This document shows, piece after piece, positions 34,401-48,100 of a stretch of DNA of 64,000 nt (position 1 is its first letter; each line of letters begins with the position of its first letter). Position numbers and translations under genes: made by a program. The stretch comes from Magnolia sinica (Eukaryota; Streptophyta; Magnoliopsida; Magnoliales; Magnoliaceae): positions 58,619,528-58,683,527 of the forward strand of contig NC_080587.1 in the NCBI RefSeq assembly GCF_029962835.1, written 5' to 3'. The notes beneath the pieces were generated by a model. That model was given only the letters and a program-made list of their open reading frames with translations. It was not told the DNA's origin and searched no databases.

Positions 34401-37400
34401 GCGACACTTGATCCAAGTGGGACACACATATTGGATGGGTCCGGTATCTGAACCACATCTCGACGGGCCCCACAAAAATCAGGAAGGTTTTAATGGGTGG
34501 GCATCCACTCTCAACTATTCCCTGTGTTGTGGCCCACCTAAGTAATGGGTTGGGCTATTTTTGGGCCCTTGCCTTCCATGGAAGGGTGCATTTGATGCAT
34601 GATGTCCAACGCACATCATGATGGACCCATGAGCTTGACCTCATGAGAAGTTCCCATGAGGTTGACCTCATAATATGTTTTTCCATATGCACACACTCAC
34701 ACACACACACAAACACACATGTAAAATCCACTTTGCTGATGCCCTGTAGAAGTCAGTGAAATAGCCTTTGGCCTTGCAAAGCAGATTCCCAGAATATATT
34801 TTATGCATGATATTCATTACTTTATCTCAAAACAGTCTAGTTATTGGTTTGTATACTTCATTTGGGCAGGGAGCGAGAATGTGGTGAAAGGCCTAGATGA
34901 TTCAGAAACTAGGGGCCCTATGAAATTGCAACACGAAAATGGTTTGTACACTGTCAAGTTTTTGTTAATTTCAGAGGACTTCACCATCACTTCAGGAAGG
35001 AACACGATGTTGCATCTTTTGATATTTCTATCTGTGTTTAATAAATGACTACTTCAACTGCAGTGTTAGGCACTCTCACCAATATATCAAAGCAGGCCGT
35101 AGGCAGATTTTTGAGACAAGGTAGTTCGCGCAAGGCATCACGTGGGAAGAGACAGGAGGGCTCCCTCTCTCATGGAGAATCTAATGACATGGTTAGTCAT
35201 GTTTCTGCATATAGTAGACACCATGCCACATGATTATTGGAGCATGGGTGAAACATTAGCCTCATTATATGGTCCTTTTTTCTGTTCTTTTTATTTCAAT
35301 TGGGACCAAGTGTGCTGCTTGATATTTCAAATCCTCTAACACTTAAGGTTTTTTTTTTTTTGGATCCAGATTGAGGAAGAGATGCAAAAAGCAGATGGAG
35401 AACTTTTTTCTAGCGCTGTAGTTGCTGGAAGAGATGCAAAAGGAAGAACACCCACAGGGGAAGATGCAGAGGGAATTGTCCATCACAGTTTCCCTGCAAA
35501 GACAGAAGAAACAGATGAACCAGATTGGGAAGATGGTTCTGTTTCCATTTCAGATGTTAGAGAAAATCTTTCGAATAATCTGGAGAGGGAGGTGACTGTT
35601 GAATTTAGCAAGTCACCGTCTTCTGCTAAACGGAAGGTTATTCGAAGGGCTTCTGTTGAAGACAAGGTGAAACATAATGTTGTATATAGAACATTTGTAA
35701 TTTGTAGTTTAGTTGGATGTTGATTATTGGTTTCTTATCTGTAACATATATGAAATTGGACAACTATCATTTTCTCCAGGAATTAGCTGAGCTTGTGCAT
35801 AAGGTTCATTTGCTGTGTCTAGTAGGACGAGGAAGGTTAGTTGACCGTGCTTGCGATGATCCTCTCATTCAGGTGCCTTCTTGCATCATCATATCGAACT
35901 ATGGAATCATCATTTCAATTTCTTCACCTTGTCTCTTTGTTGCCTTCATGAGGTTTATTGTTGATCATTTGTTGTATTATGAAATTAATGCTATTTTTAT
36001 CCCCTCTCTCTCTCTCTCTCCCTCTCTCTCTCTCGGCTAAATGTTAAGCTGTACTTAGTTGTTACGTACTTGATGCCTACATAGCATCTTCCTTGAAACT
36101 TAAATGCACCTGCATGGGACGCATCATATTTCAGATTTTGAGAATAGATGCATACTTTAGCATGTGTGACCATATGCATGCAATCATGAGTGCTGTTCTT
36201 GCGGAGTGGTTAGGGGATTGTAAGCACAAAGGGACATCTTCTTTGGTCACTTTTGGCATCTCCAAGTCCATGAGTGATACTGTGATACAACTAACACAAA
36301 TATTAGCATCAATGATCATCCATTATAGCCTTGTCCCGGATACTTAAGGTCGTCTTCTGATGGTTGCTGTAAAATTTAATGACTGGGGACATCAAAGGAC
36401 CTACTCGGGTCTACCAGAGACGGCGACGACCACTCACATCAGCACAACTTTCTTTGTGAATGGGAGACGAGTTCCAGATGGGGCCCGCCGGGCCATTTTG
36501 AAGATCCCACATGCATTGGTCGTGCATCAGCAAGACCCCACTTTGGCATGATGCATGTGGGCTGCTTAGGAGACTATTTTAGTCATAGGATTTCTATTTC
36601 GTGTCGATCCAACCGTTGGATCTTATCGATCAGGCCACCAGATCTTTTAGATTTGGGCCCCTTGGACTCTGATTTTACTTTCTTTATGGTTTCTGTTATT
36701 TTTAGGAGTTATTTGATAGTTGAGATTGATAATATATGTTTTAGTTTTCTTATTTTTTACGATGGGCCATTTTACTTAAGTAAGTGGACAGAGGGGGGAG
36801 GGGGGGATCCAACCTTAGTGGTGTTATTAAGAAGAAAAAAAAGAAGAGTGGAGCTCTCTTGTGTGAAGGAATTTTCCTCCTTATTTTCTAGGGTTTTTTA
36901 TTTTAAAAAAAATAAAAATCCTTCATTCTAATTAAATTGTGGAAGGGTAGAAGCTTGTTTGGTGGTGGATTCCAAGGTACATCCTTCCTCTTTCTCTTCT
37001 TCAAGAGGTATTATTCATCTTACATCCTTCCTCTCTCCTCTTCGAAAGGTATTCTCTTCTTCTCGTCTTCCTCTTTTCCCTTCCATTACAACCTTTTAAA
37101 CCTTAGATCTTCAATTTCCTACTTTCCCTAATTTCTAAAAACTCTAATTCCAAAATCCCCAATTCCCATGAACCCTAATTTTTTAAATTTCAGATTTTTC
37201 CCTTCTTAACCCTAATCATAAAACTTACAAATCTATCCCTTGAGCATGAAACATGCCTATGCTAAATTGGAAGTTCTATCCTTCCATCGGTCCTAGTTTT
37301 AATTGATTTATATGATTTCTTAGGATGTGGGCATATGATTTAGGTTAAATTAGATTTTATTTCCTATTGTTTACTCTTAATTACTTGGTAGGTTAGTATT

Positions 37401-40400
37401 TTTTGTTATTTGAATTACTTTATGAACTCTTTCATAATCTTACTAGTGCTGGGGATTGGCGGGCTGATCACTACCCGGTGGAGCCCCCCCCCCCAACACA
37501 CACGCAACCATAATGAGTGAACAACTGAACATGCTATTGGCCGCATGCATGAGTTGGAAGAGTCAATATGATATCTTTGGAAGAAATCCTTATAGAAGGA
37601 GAGACGGTAGAAAAAATTTATGGAGTTTCAAAAGAAATGGTAAACTCCCATTTGGTAACAAATCACCAGATAGAGTTATAGTTTACAGGTAACTGATATA
37701 AACACCACCAAGTATCAACTGGCCTCTGCCACATTTTCTAATAATGCAATTCAAAGTCTCTATCATCATTATAATCTCTATCTTTGATTGATAGCCTTGA
37801 GGAAAAGAACTGTGGTAAATCCTTGAGATGCTTCCTGTAGCCTGTCCTTGGACTAGGAATGTTTTATTACAACCCATCCTACGAGTGTTCGTGCCAAGCC
37901 AATGCCTCTACTTCATTATGGTAGGTCATTTATGTTGTTTGATTGCATGGCTTCTAGTTTAATATTGAAATCTTTCCTTTTGGTTATCCTTTTTCTTTGT
38001 TTTCTGTGATAGTGATAGTCCTATGGTGGTTTTATTCAATGAGTGATTCCTTTGTGATGATCAGCTTTTTAAGCTTCCTTTTGTATCAATGTTACCAAAG
38101 AAAAGCATTGTTGTTGGTTCTGAAAAGATTCTGTTGTGGCAGGCTTCCTTACTTTCACTTGTACCAACACAGTTACAAGACATGGTAAAGGTCCCAAAAA
38201 TGAAGGCAAATGCATTGACTGCCCTTGTCGATTGGGTACAGCATACCGTCTTCAACTATCTAGCATGATATGAATTTCATTGATTTTGTTTTGGATATTA
38301 CCATTTTGTGGCCTTTTTCGATGCTTCTACCAAGCTTTTTGCTCATATTTGCAGTTTCATGGTAACTTTCATGTCCGAAATGCAAGCAGTTCAGAGAGAT
38401 CCTTTACATCAAGTATGGCTTATGCTCTTGAGACTCGTGAAGGGACTGCTGAAGAGGTATTTACTTTTCTGTGGTTGATTCCAAAAATCAAAGACAATGC
38501 AAACTTGATTATTGCCTTTTTTTTTTTTTTTTGAAATATAACACAATTTTATTAAAGGAAAATAGACGAGATATCTACACCGAAAATTACAAGATGCTAG
38601 ACCAAGACAGAAACTAAAGAACAATTGGAAAGGGTATCAATTGAAGAAGACCAAGCCAAGACATCAAACTTTGCCCTTTTGAAAACCTCGTTAGGTGGCG
38701 GAACCATCATATAATCTGCATTTCAAGTGTAGGACCGTCATAAATTTTGTGCAGGCACAAGGGGTTGGGAGTAGGGCTGACAATGGGTCAGCATCATATA
38801 ATCTGCATTTCAAGTGTAGGACCGTCATAAATTTTGTGCAGGCACAAGGGGTTGGGAGTAGGGCTGACAATGGGTCAGCTTGGACCGTGGGATGGCTGCC
38901 TCAACTGTCTGCTTAGTTGGGTTTGGGCTGCACTCATCAGGCTGCAGGTCATGTTCAGGCCTGAAAAGAGTCCTGTTAAGTGGAAGGGTTGTGCTTGGGT
39001 CACCAAACAATTAAATCATGCATGGGACAGCACACCAAACACTTCCAATATTAGGGAACCCATATCTGAATCAAGTATGCGGATGAGCTGTATCTGTGCA
39101 CTATAAGGCACGTTAGGAAAGAGATGGCTTGAAAGTAATTTCACCAAAGGCTGTGCAGTATACTGGAACCCATATCTGAATCAAGTATGCAGATGAGCTG
39201 TATCTGTGCGCTACAAGGCATGTTGGGAAATAGATGGCTTGAAAGATAACTTTTAGTGCCGTGATTAGCTGCATAGATTGAGGCAGATTTTGTTTATGGC
39301 ACGTTTAATGTTTATCAAGCGGAGATCTTTAATGGATTTTGAGTTTTAACTAAAAAAGTTTCATGTGACTTCTACAGCTCAGATTTGTAGAAAGTCAATG
39401 GGATAGTGAGACTTTTTTGTAAATATAGAAATTGGATGCCACTGCCTATGTTAACCAGCAAAGTGAATATCAGGCGTCTATGAACCAGAAAATTAAAAAT
39501 TAGAAGTATCGTGTAGCTTACGCTACATGTTACAGAGGGCTGAATGCTATGCAACATGCTATCGCTGTTTAAAACACTGGATAAAAGTTCGTTTGTGCAA
39601 GAATATGAAGAAAATGGCTTTATGTATGCCACTTCATTTCTACTACGGGCAATAACATAGGATCTCTGTTGCAGGTTGCTGCGTTATCCGTGGCACTATT
39701 CAGAGCTCTCAATTTAACAGCTAGGTATCATCTTTTTTCAAAGCTGAAAAGATATGTTTGTGAAATGTCTCTCTTCTCATATTACTTAAAAAGTCTTAAC
39801 TTTAAGCTTGGAACTGCTACAAGACATAAGGTCGCTTTGAGATTTTATGGTAAAAAAATCTGTTGTTCTTAGTAGGCCTAGCTTCGAGAAAGGTATTACG
39901 AAGGTCTTTGAATCTCAAGATATTGCTAACAACATTGTTCGAAGTATCCCCGATTTTATCGAAATATCCCTGATATTATCCGTATCTCCAGCTCGACGAT
40001 ACCGATAATACTAGTAGTATAAAAAATTCCAGGCATCGACGATGTATAGCTAATTATTGCCAATGTATCAATATCGCCAATATTTTCGTTTGTGTAAATT
40101 CCAGGTGTCGCTTGTATTGCCAATGTATCGATATCACCAATTTATTGCCAATATTTTTGACTCAGTAAAATTCCAGGTGTCGCTTGTATCGCCAGTGTAT
40201 TGGCAATATTTTGATAATATCGCCAATGCACTGATATTACCAAAAATCTATTTATTAAAAAACTTTCATTTCATTTTTTTTTTTTTTAAAATGGGCGCAT
40301 GGTTGTATGCAATGTTCAGTTTGTCAACGATAATGTTGATAATATCGTGCTATTATCATTATTGCAACATGAGCGATATCGAGATCACAATCTTTTTGTT

Positions 40401-40570
40401 TCCTTTCTAGTTGTTGACAATTTCTCGGCGAAATATTGTGTGTTGTCAATATTCTGAAATATTGATGGATGTTCGGATGGAAGGTTGGATGGATAGATGG
40501 GATGGATGTAATGGTTGAACTGATTTCTTACGGCAATACATGCTTATAGGCCCCCATTAAATGAAAACTT

Positions 40571-40607
<37 letters not shown>

Positions 40608-42819
40608 TTTTTGCAATTTTTTAATTCTTAAATATGCAAATATGTGTATTTAAGCATCTCCTGAAGTTTCACTGAAAAATTCCACCGTTTTCCCCAGGTT
40701 TCCCTGCATTTTTGGTTATTGGCAATATTATCGATGATATCGATATTGTTTTCGTATCCCCTACCAGTGAAACTTGTAGTGATACTGATACTTCGAACAC
40801 TGGCTGACAATTGATGAGCTCCCAGCTCCATCACTACGGTTATTATAACATGTTGAGCGGCACAACATTTTCCTCTCTCTCTCTCTCTCTCTCATGATGA
40901 TTGGTGAAATAAAGCATTTACTTGTCCTCCGTATGGTTTTTTCTTTGGAGTAGTTCAAAGATTAAATATTAACATTTTGATGTCAATATTTAGAATAAAA
41001 AGCCTCTGCATAAACTGTTCTAAATGAAATATGCCAATTTGGTTTGGTGAAGAGGGCTGTAGGAGGACAGGAAAATTGGAAAATCTTGCATCTGGTTTAA
41101 GTCAGATTGATTGAATAGTGATTAGGTTGTTGCACAGAGTGGGCCCCTGCCATTCATCAGGCAGAATGCTCTGTGTATGCACCTAGACTCAGACATTAGA
41201 CTGACCTGTTGATCAGGTTGGCCACACATGTACGTTGAATGTCAATGGTCAATGTTTGTTAACTATTCAATTTTTTTTTTTCATGTCTGTGTGATCCATT
41301 GGATGACAACCACAGTGCAGGATGCATTCACATGCCTGCCCGTTATTTGCCATTTCATTCTCATAATTGCTGCTTTGCGTTCTTTTTTTTTTCCCCTTCT
41401 TGATTTAAGTGTGTACTAATCTGTAAAAATCTTTTCTTCTTTCACATTTTCATTCATACAATTTATGACAACCTCCTCCATCTTGCTTCTGGAATGAGGT
41501 CCATGGAAAATGTTCTGTTTCATACTAAAAGAACATAGTAGAAGTACATGTGTTAAAAGTAAAACAAATTTATCTATTTTCAGGTTTGTATCCATTCTGG
41601 ATGTGGCTTCCCTCAAACCAGAAGCCGACCTGCCCGAGTGTTCAAACCAAGACATAAATAAGGTGGACACGAGGATATTTTCTAAGGGGCTAGCCAGTTC
41701 GAATCACATTTCTGCTGTATATCCTGGTCAGTCTTCATCGCAGAAAACAAATACCAACGGAGCCATTGGTCATGAATCTCCTCAAAGATGTGGCCAGCAG
41801 ATCAGAGAAAGTGACTTAACCTGCAAGAGCAATAAGTCCAAAAGTTTACTTGTGACCTGTCAGATGAATGATCAGACATCAGATTCAATAGCCAGCAACG
41901 CATGCAATGATAGCAATGAAGTACTTGCCACTGACCATGATAAAGGATCAAAAAGGAAAGGGGACGTTGAGTTTGAACTACAGCTGGAAATGGCTCTTGC
42001 TGCAACTGCAGCTGGGGCTTGTGAAAGTACTCTAGACCTGGATTCAAAAGATGTAAATGGCAGTTCATCAAAGATTACTTCTCCATTCAAAATAGTGAAG
42101 AGAATTAAAAGTGAAGATTCTCCAGTTTCGGCTAAGGGGAGCTCAGGGGCAGTTTGGTCGAGAAAAGCGGGACCTCTTATGTATTGGGCAGAAGTCTTTT
42201 GTTGCGGAGAGACCTTGACTGGAAGGTGGGTGCATGTTGATGCTGCAAATGCAATTATTGACGGTGAGCAAAAGGTAGAAGCTGCAGCTGCTGTCTGTAG
42301 AAAGTCACTGAGATATGTTGTTGCTTTTGCTGGAAATGGTGCTAAAGATGTGACTCGCAGGTTTAGCCTTCAACTGCTTGTGTAGAATTATCACTCTTTG
42401 TTGGCAATATAAAGCTGCTTCTGAACTTTTGGTGGATGTTGTAATTCATGGTTGCTCTGCCTCCTGTGTACCTCAGGCACAATACCTGATGGTAAGACTG
42501 CTGCCATGGGTTACGCTTGTTTCTCAACATCAGGCTCTTAGGCCAGGTCTGGGCGAGACTTTCAGGCCACACCAAATAATGGGCCAGGCATTTATCCTTA
42601 TTTTAAGTTTTAACAAATTTTCTTCATGGATTGAAATATCTGCTTTGTATCAGCCAATATGGCCATATTGTATCTGTATAGGCTTGATACTATGCATGAT
42701 ACAGGGTTGTATCAGCCCTAGGGAAAAAAATGTCCTTAACGGCCCGTATCAGCTGATATATGGCGTGTTGGCTCAGTTATGGGCTGATACAGCTTTAAAG
42801 GCCCAAATTTCCCTTGTTT

Positions 42820-42865
<46 letters not shown>

Positions 42866-45131
42866 AACCATAGAAGAAGCGTAGAAAGTCACTTTAGATT
42901 CGATCTAAGCCTCTTTTGGGATCAAAGGAAAAGACTTAGAGTGAGAATGGACCATTATGGGAAAAATAAGAAAAGAAGAAGAAAACTCTCTTTTTTTCTT
43001 TTCGTGTTTTCTTCTTCTTCTTCTTCTTCTTCTTTTTATGTTTGGTATCTCAATGTAATGGGACCTGATTCACCAAACCATGCAATTGAGTCCCATTTGT
43101 TGACTTTCAATAGGTCAACCCAATAGACAACATTCTTACCAAAGAATGGTCCAATACACAATTGAATACATGTTGAAAACACACTTAGAAGAAAAGAAAA
43201 AGAAAAAGAAGAAGATGGAAGGATAGGTTCTTGAATATCTCTTTTTTCTCTTTTCTGATATTTTTCACTAATCTTTTGGCTCAGAAAAAAAAGGAAAAAA
43301 TGGGCCCATATAGGCCAATATCGATACGCGACACCCATATCATATCTTTTTTCCGTTGGGCTGATGCGCTACTGATCTCGATATTCAAAACCATGGTCTT
43401 CTGTTGAGTCCTAGAACAATCCCATGTCCAAACCCATTTATGGCTATCATGGACCAAGTGATCAGGCTTCGGCAGACTCCAGTGTGGCCCACTGACAACT
43501 ATTGTCAACAATAAAATAGTAGTTCAAGTAAATTGACAGCCCATTGACATCCAACAAAAGTTGTTGTTCAAGTAAAATTTTGGAATAAAGAGCTTAAATG
43601 TTTTCCTTGGAATTATTGGGAAATGTTCGTGGTATATACTGCCTAACATGCAAGAACTCTTTTTTTTTTTTGGTTGAAAGATACATGCTAGAACCCTTTA
43701 ATGTTGTTGTTATTATTATTATTATTATTATTTCGATAAGGTGCTATACATTACCACTTGATTAGAACTTAAAGCTTAGAGATGATGGAGAGTGATGTGT
43801 TTGGGCCAAGCTATTCAAAATCGGTTACGTAATGGCCGTAACGGCCATTATGTAATGGTAACAGTCATAACTGTTACACGTTACAGGGTCGAAACGGCCG
43901 TTACAAAAAAAGGCCCCGTAATGGCCCCATAATTGTCTGTAACGGCCCAGTAACATTTTTGTTTTTTCAAAAACTAAAAAATGGCTGTAACAGCCGATAC
44001 GGGGGCCATAACGGCCGTCCCGGCCCGTATCATAATGGTAACAGTGGTGGCCGTTACGGCCACCGTTACCGTTTTGGAACACCTTGGTTTGGGCCTTTGC
44101 AGTTCTGAAGGCTGAGAAGATACACTAGCATCAAATTGCAGTCGACATGAGAATGAGACTTTCACATTCTTATCTCGGCCAAGATTTGGGGCAGCGGTAG
44201 TTGGGAAACACAAGCCCACATAATATGGGTTTTGGTTTCCACTGTGTGCCAAACACCAAATGGGTTAAGGGTAGTTGGGAAGCCCTAACAGCTGTAATTT
44301 GGTTATACACCCAACGGCTACCTTTAATTTTTTGTTCTTTTAATTTCTGTGGCGATTTAGTTTAATGTAACTGGCTTTAAGATTTAAGCTTGATGCCATG
44401 CGCAAGGTTTTGGTTTTTCAGTAAATATTGCACACCTCTGATTTATCATCTACTTAATGATCATATCATAATTGAGCAGTTCGTAAGTTGATTTTCGTTC
44501 CCTAAATGTTCAGGTATTGTATGAAGTGGTACACAATTGCATCGCAGCGGGTTAATTCGCAATGGTGGGGCCAAGTGTTGGTGCCACTGAAGCAGTTAGA
44601 GTCAGGCGCAACTGAAGGTGTAGTTCCTCTTGAAATGCAATTGGAGAATGCTTCATCTGAACTACATAAGTTAAAGGCCGTGAAAGTATCTGATTCTCTT
44701 GAAGTATATTCCAATGAGACTGCCGGAAGTTCATCAGCACGAGAACATCTTCCAAGCTTGACTCAAGTCTTTGGCATAGAAGCGTCTAAATTGCTAGGCA
44801 TGAACATAGATGTGAAATCTCCCATTCAGAGTCCTGGGGTAGGTAGTAGAAGCTCGCTTGAAGATATGGAGCTGGAAACAAGGGCTTTAACTGAGCCTCT
44901 TCCAACTAATCAACTGGTATGGTCTAGTCCGGAGGAATGATATTATGTTTGACCCAATGATGTATATTATACTCAAGCCCTTAGTACTTGCAAGTGGGAC
45001 ACATCATTCGGTGATCCAGACAATTGATTTGATGGGTGTCATTGTATGGACCATACCTCCCAAAATCTCACAGATTGAGAGATCCAAGCTATCCAATATT
45101 ATTTAGCCCTTTTCCGTTGAATGTGGACTGT

Positions 45132-45195
<64 letters not shown>

Positions 45196-48100
45196 TTACC
45201 ATCTAATTTCTGGCCACTGATTGCTGGTTCAGAATGTTCTATGTGGGATTTTTTGGGGCATGGTCCATCATTGGAGAAGTTAGTCAGATGAATGGTCCAG
45301 ATCACCAAATCATGGTCCCCACCTGTACAGACAGAGGGCTTGAGGATACTGTACCGGTCCTCAAGTTGAGAATCATATAATTTCTCTAATATATAATATA
45401 ATTTGCATGTACAAGCAGACTAGTTATTTCATTTAATTTTCATCACAGTTTCTTGTTTCAAGACTTGTCATTGTTAAGCATGTTCCAGTTGATGATTATT
45501 TGAAATTAAATCCAGGCCTACAAAAATCACCAACTTTATGCTATTGAAAGATGGCTTACCAGGTATCAAATACTTCATCCAAAAGGTCCTATACTTGGGT
45601 ACTGTTCTGGGCATCCTGTCTACCCTCGAACTTGTGTCCAAACACTACAAACAAAACACAGATGGCTACGGGAGGGCTTGCAAGTTAAAGAAAACGAGTG
45701 TCCTGCAAAGGTCTGGGCAATGGAATTTTCATGAACACATCTTCAGTTACTCTGTTTATGTCGTTCCCTTTTTCTTTTTCTTTTTTTTATTTTTTTTTAT
45801 TTTTTATTTTTTATTTTTATAGTTATGATGATTTGTCATGCATGTGAGTTTCTTGGTGCTTTTCTTCAGGTGGTGAAACGTTCCCAAAAGTCGAAAATGT
45901 CGTCTGAACCTAGCATTTCTGAAGAAGATGATGGTGAAGGGACTATTGAGCTTTATGGGAAGTGGCAAATGGAACCATTGCAACTTCCTCATGCTGTAAA
46001 TGGGATTGTACCAAAGGTGAAAGTCTTCTCATAATGTGGTACTATCCAAGCTTGTCTGGAACCTTCTCGTCTGAGATTTTTCGCAGCTTGCTTTACGTAT
46101 TAAGGACCCAATGGTGGCACCCATGTTCTCGATGTCAGATAGTATGGGCGGAGTAGACCTTTCCCCCACTTAATCACAATGTTTTCTCTCTATAGTTTGT
46201 TTGTAAGTACGTGGAAATAATCTCCTTTGCATGAGAGAATCTGACATGGAGGGTATGGGCCCCGTCAAAACTGGGTTTAAGTATAATCCCGATTTTGTGG
46301 GATTGACTACCTGAACAGACCCTAAGCTAACTTGACCGGATATTATTTTCATGGAGCTGTGTGTGGATGTCGTGTGTCTAATTTTGGATGTAATCTTTCT
46401 ATAGGATTCCCTTTCTTAAGGTGTGCTTTGCTAACATAGTGTTGCAAACAGTTGTTTATCAAAGAACTAGCAGAACAAAAAAAAGGGAGAAAAGGAAAAA
46501 AGAAGAAGAGCAAAAGGAGATGTACTTGCACTATTCCATAGTTTATAAACTCCAAAGCTTGATTTGACTCGATATCCAGTTGGGCTGGGTTGACTCAAAG
46601 AATCGATTTAATTCGACTCGATATTCAATAGTTAAACTAGGAAGTCAATGTTCAAAAAAGAAAAAAAAAAGAAAAGAGAAAAGGTTAAACTAGGAAGAAT
46701 ATTCCACTAATAAGCACCTGGGAAATTTTGAGTATAAAAACAGGCTGGGAAAACAAGTGTTGTTTGGCATGTTGATAGGGACTGCTTCCTTACAGCATGA
46801 GGCTGTGAGTTTGAAATCCCCCTCCATTTTTTATTTATAAATGGATAAACTCAACGAGTAACTTGTTCGAGTCATGCGAAGTTGCATTGAGTTGACCAAG
46901 TAGTCAAGATGACTTGACGATCATTTCAAGTCTAAACTGAGTTGAGCACTGCAGCGAGTTTCAAAGTGACTCAGCTTGATTTCTGGCCAATTTGAGTTGA
47001 CTTGGCTGAGATTAAACTCACAAAGTTCTAGGACTTTGCATGATTCCTGTGAAAGACTAGGGAGCTGTTTCGATGTACCCCAGAATGTAGAGAGCAGAAG
47101 ATGTGCTTCTGCACATCCAAGTTTTGGGGCTTGGATCCTGGAATATGCAGATGATAGGATGCACCAAATGCTCGTGTCTGCAAAATGCACCCAAAATGAG
47201 AATGGATGAGTTTGTACAGGACTTATCATGATCCTATCTCAATTTTGACGGCAAACATGCACTCCCATCTGCATTTTTGGGTATGCAAAACTGACCATTG
47301 GCCTTCTTGGTATCACGGCATTCAAAAACAGTTACGTAACAGCAGTTATGTAAGGGTAATGGTGGGATCTGTTATGCGATACAGTGCTGTAACGCCTGTT
47401 ATGAAAAAAAAGGCCTGTAATGGGCCTGTAAGGGCCGTAATGGCTGTTTTGGGCTTGTAACGGTCCGAGATGGGGCAGGTACATTTTCTTTATTTTAAAA
47501 TTTTTTTGACCATACTGTATCATAATGACCATAAGGGTGGCCCCTGGGCGTTATGGCCACTGTTACCGTTATTGAATATCTTGCTTAGTATATAGGTTCT
47601 AGGTGTGATATCTCTAGATAAAGTCACTAAGAGGAGCTTTTTTTATTTTTTAAATGAATCTGGATATGAATTTAGATTCTTACAGTTGTCTTCTGTACTT
47701 GATCTTGTTCCCAGAACGAGCGCGGCCAGGTTGATGTGTGGTCTGAGAAGTGCCTCCCACCTGGGACAGTACACTTGAGGTTACCCAGACTAGTTCCTGT
47801 TGTGAAGAGGCTGGAGATTGATTTTGCACCTGCCATGGTTGGATTTGAGTTCCGTAACGGGCGTTCACTACCCATCTTTGAAGGGCTTGTGGTCTGTACA
47901 GAGTTTAAACATGCTATCATGGAGGTAAAAGCTCTCTGGCTTTGTAGGTGGATATATATTTTCAAAACCATGAAATGCCACTGCCTTTTTGTGTGTGCAT
48001 GTGTTTGTGTTTTGAAACAGTACATTTCGATGGGTTTCTGTAAGTTTGGTTGTATATGAGAAGATTTGTTGCCACATGAACAGCCTTTTGGTCGTTTTTC

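Larger units (their letters stand above)
31481..35063 (+). other. RAD4 intron 1 (3.58 kb)
   Basis: The donor (TCTG|GTTTGC) and acceptor (AACTGCAG|TGTTAGG) are both phase 1 and join residues 14-16. The intron starts with a CT-rich region and (CT)n at about 31799-31817. It also holds (TG)n at about 31987-32003, a dead Copia fragment, and two TIR elements, listed separately. Confidence 0.8.

Noticed and set aside
36360-36931. Open frames in RAD4 intron 4
   Set aside because: They are interrupted, composition-driven and have no conserved motif. The surrounding sequence looks repeat-derived.
41510-42385. 291-residue frame as an independent gene
   Set aside because: Its body is RAD4 exon 8 (41584-42360). 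The first and last parts are intron read-through.
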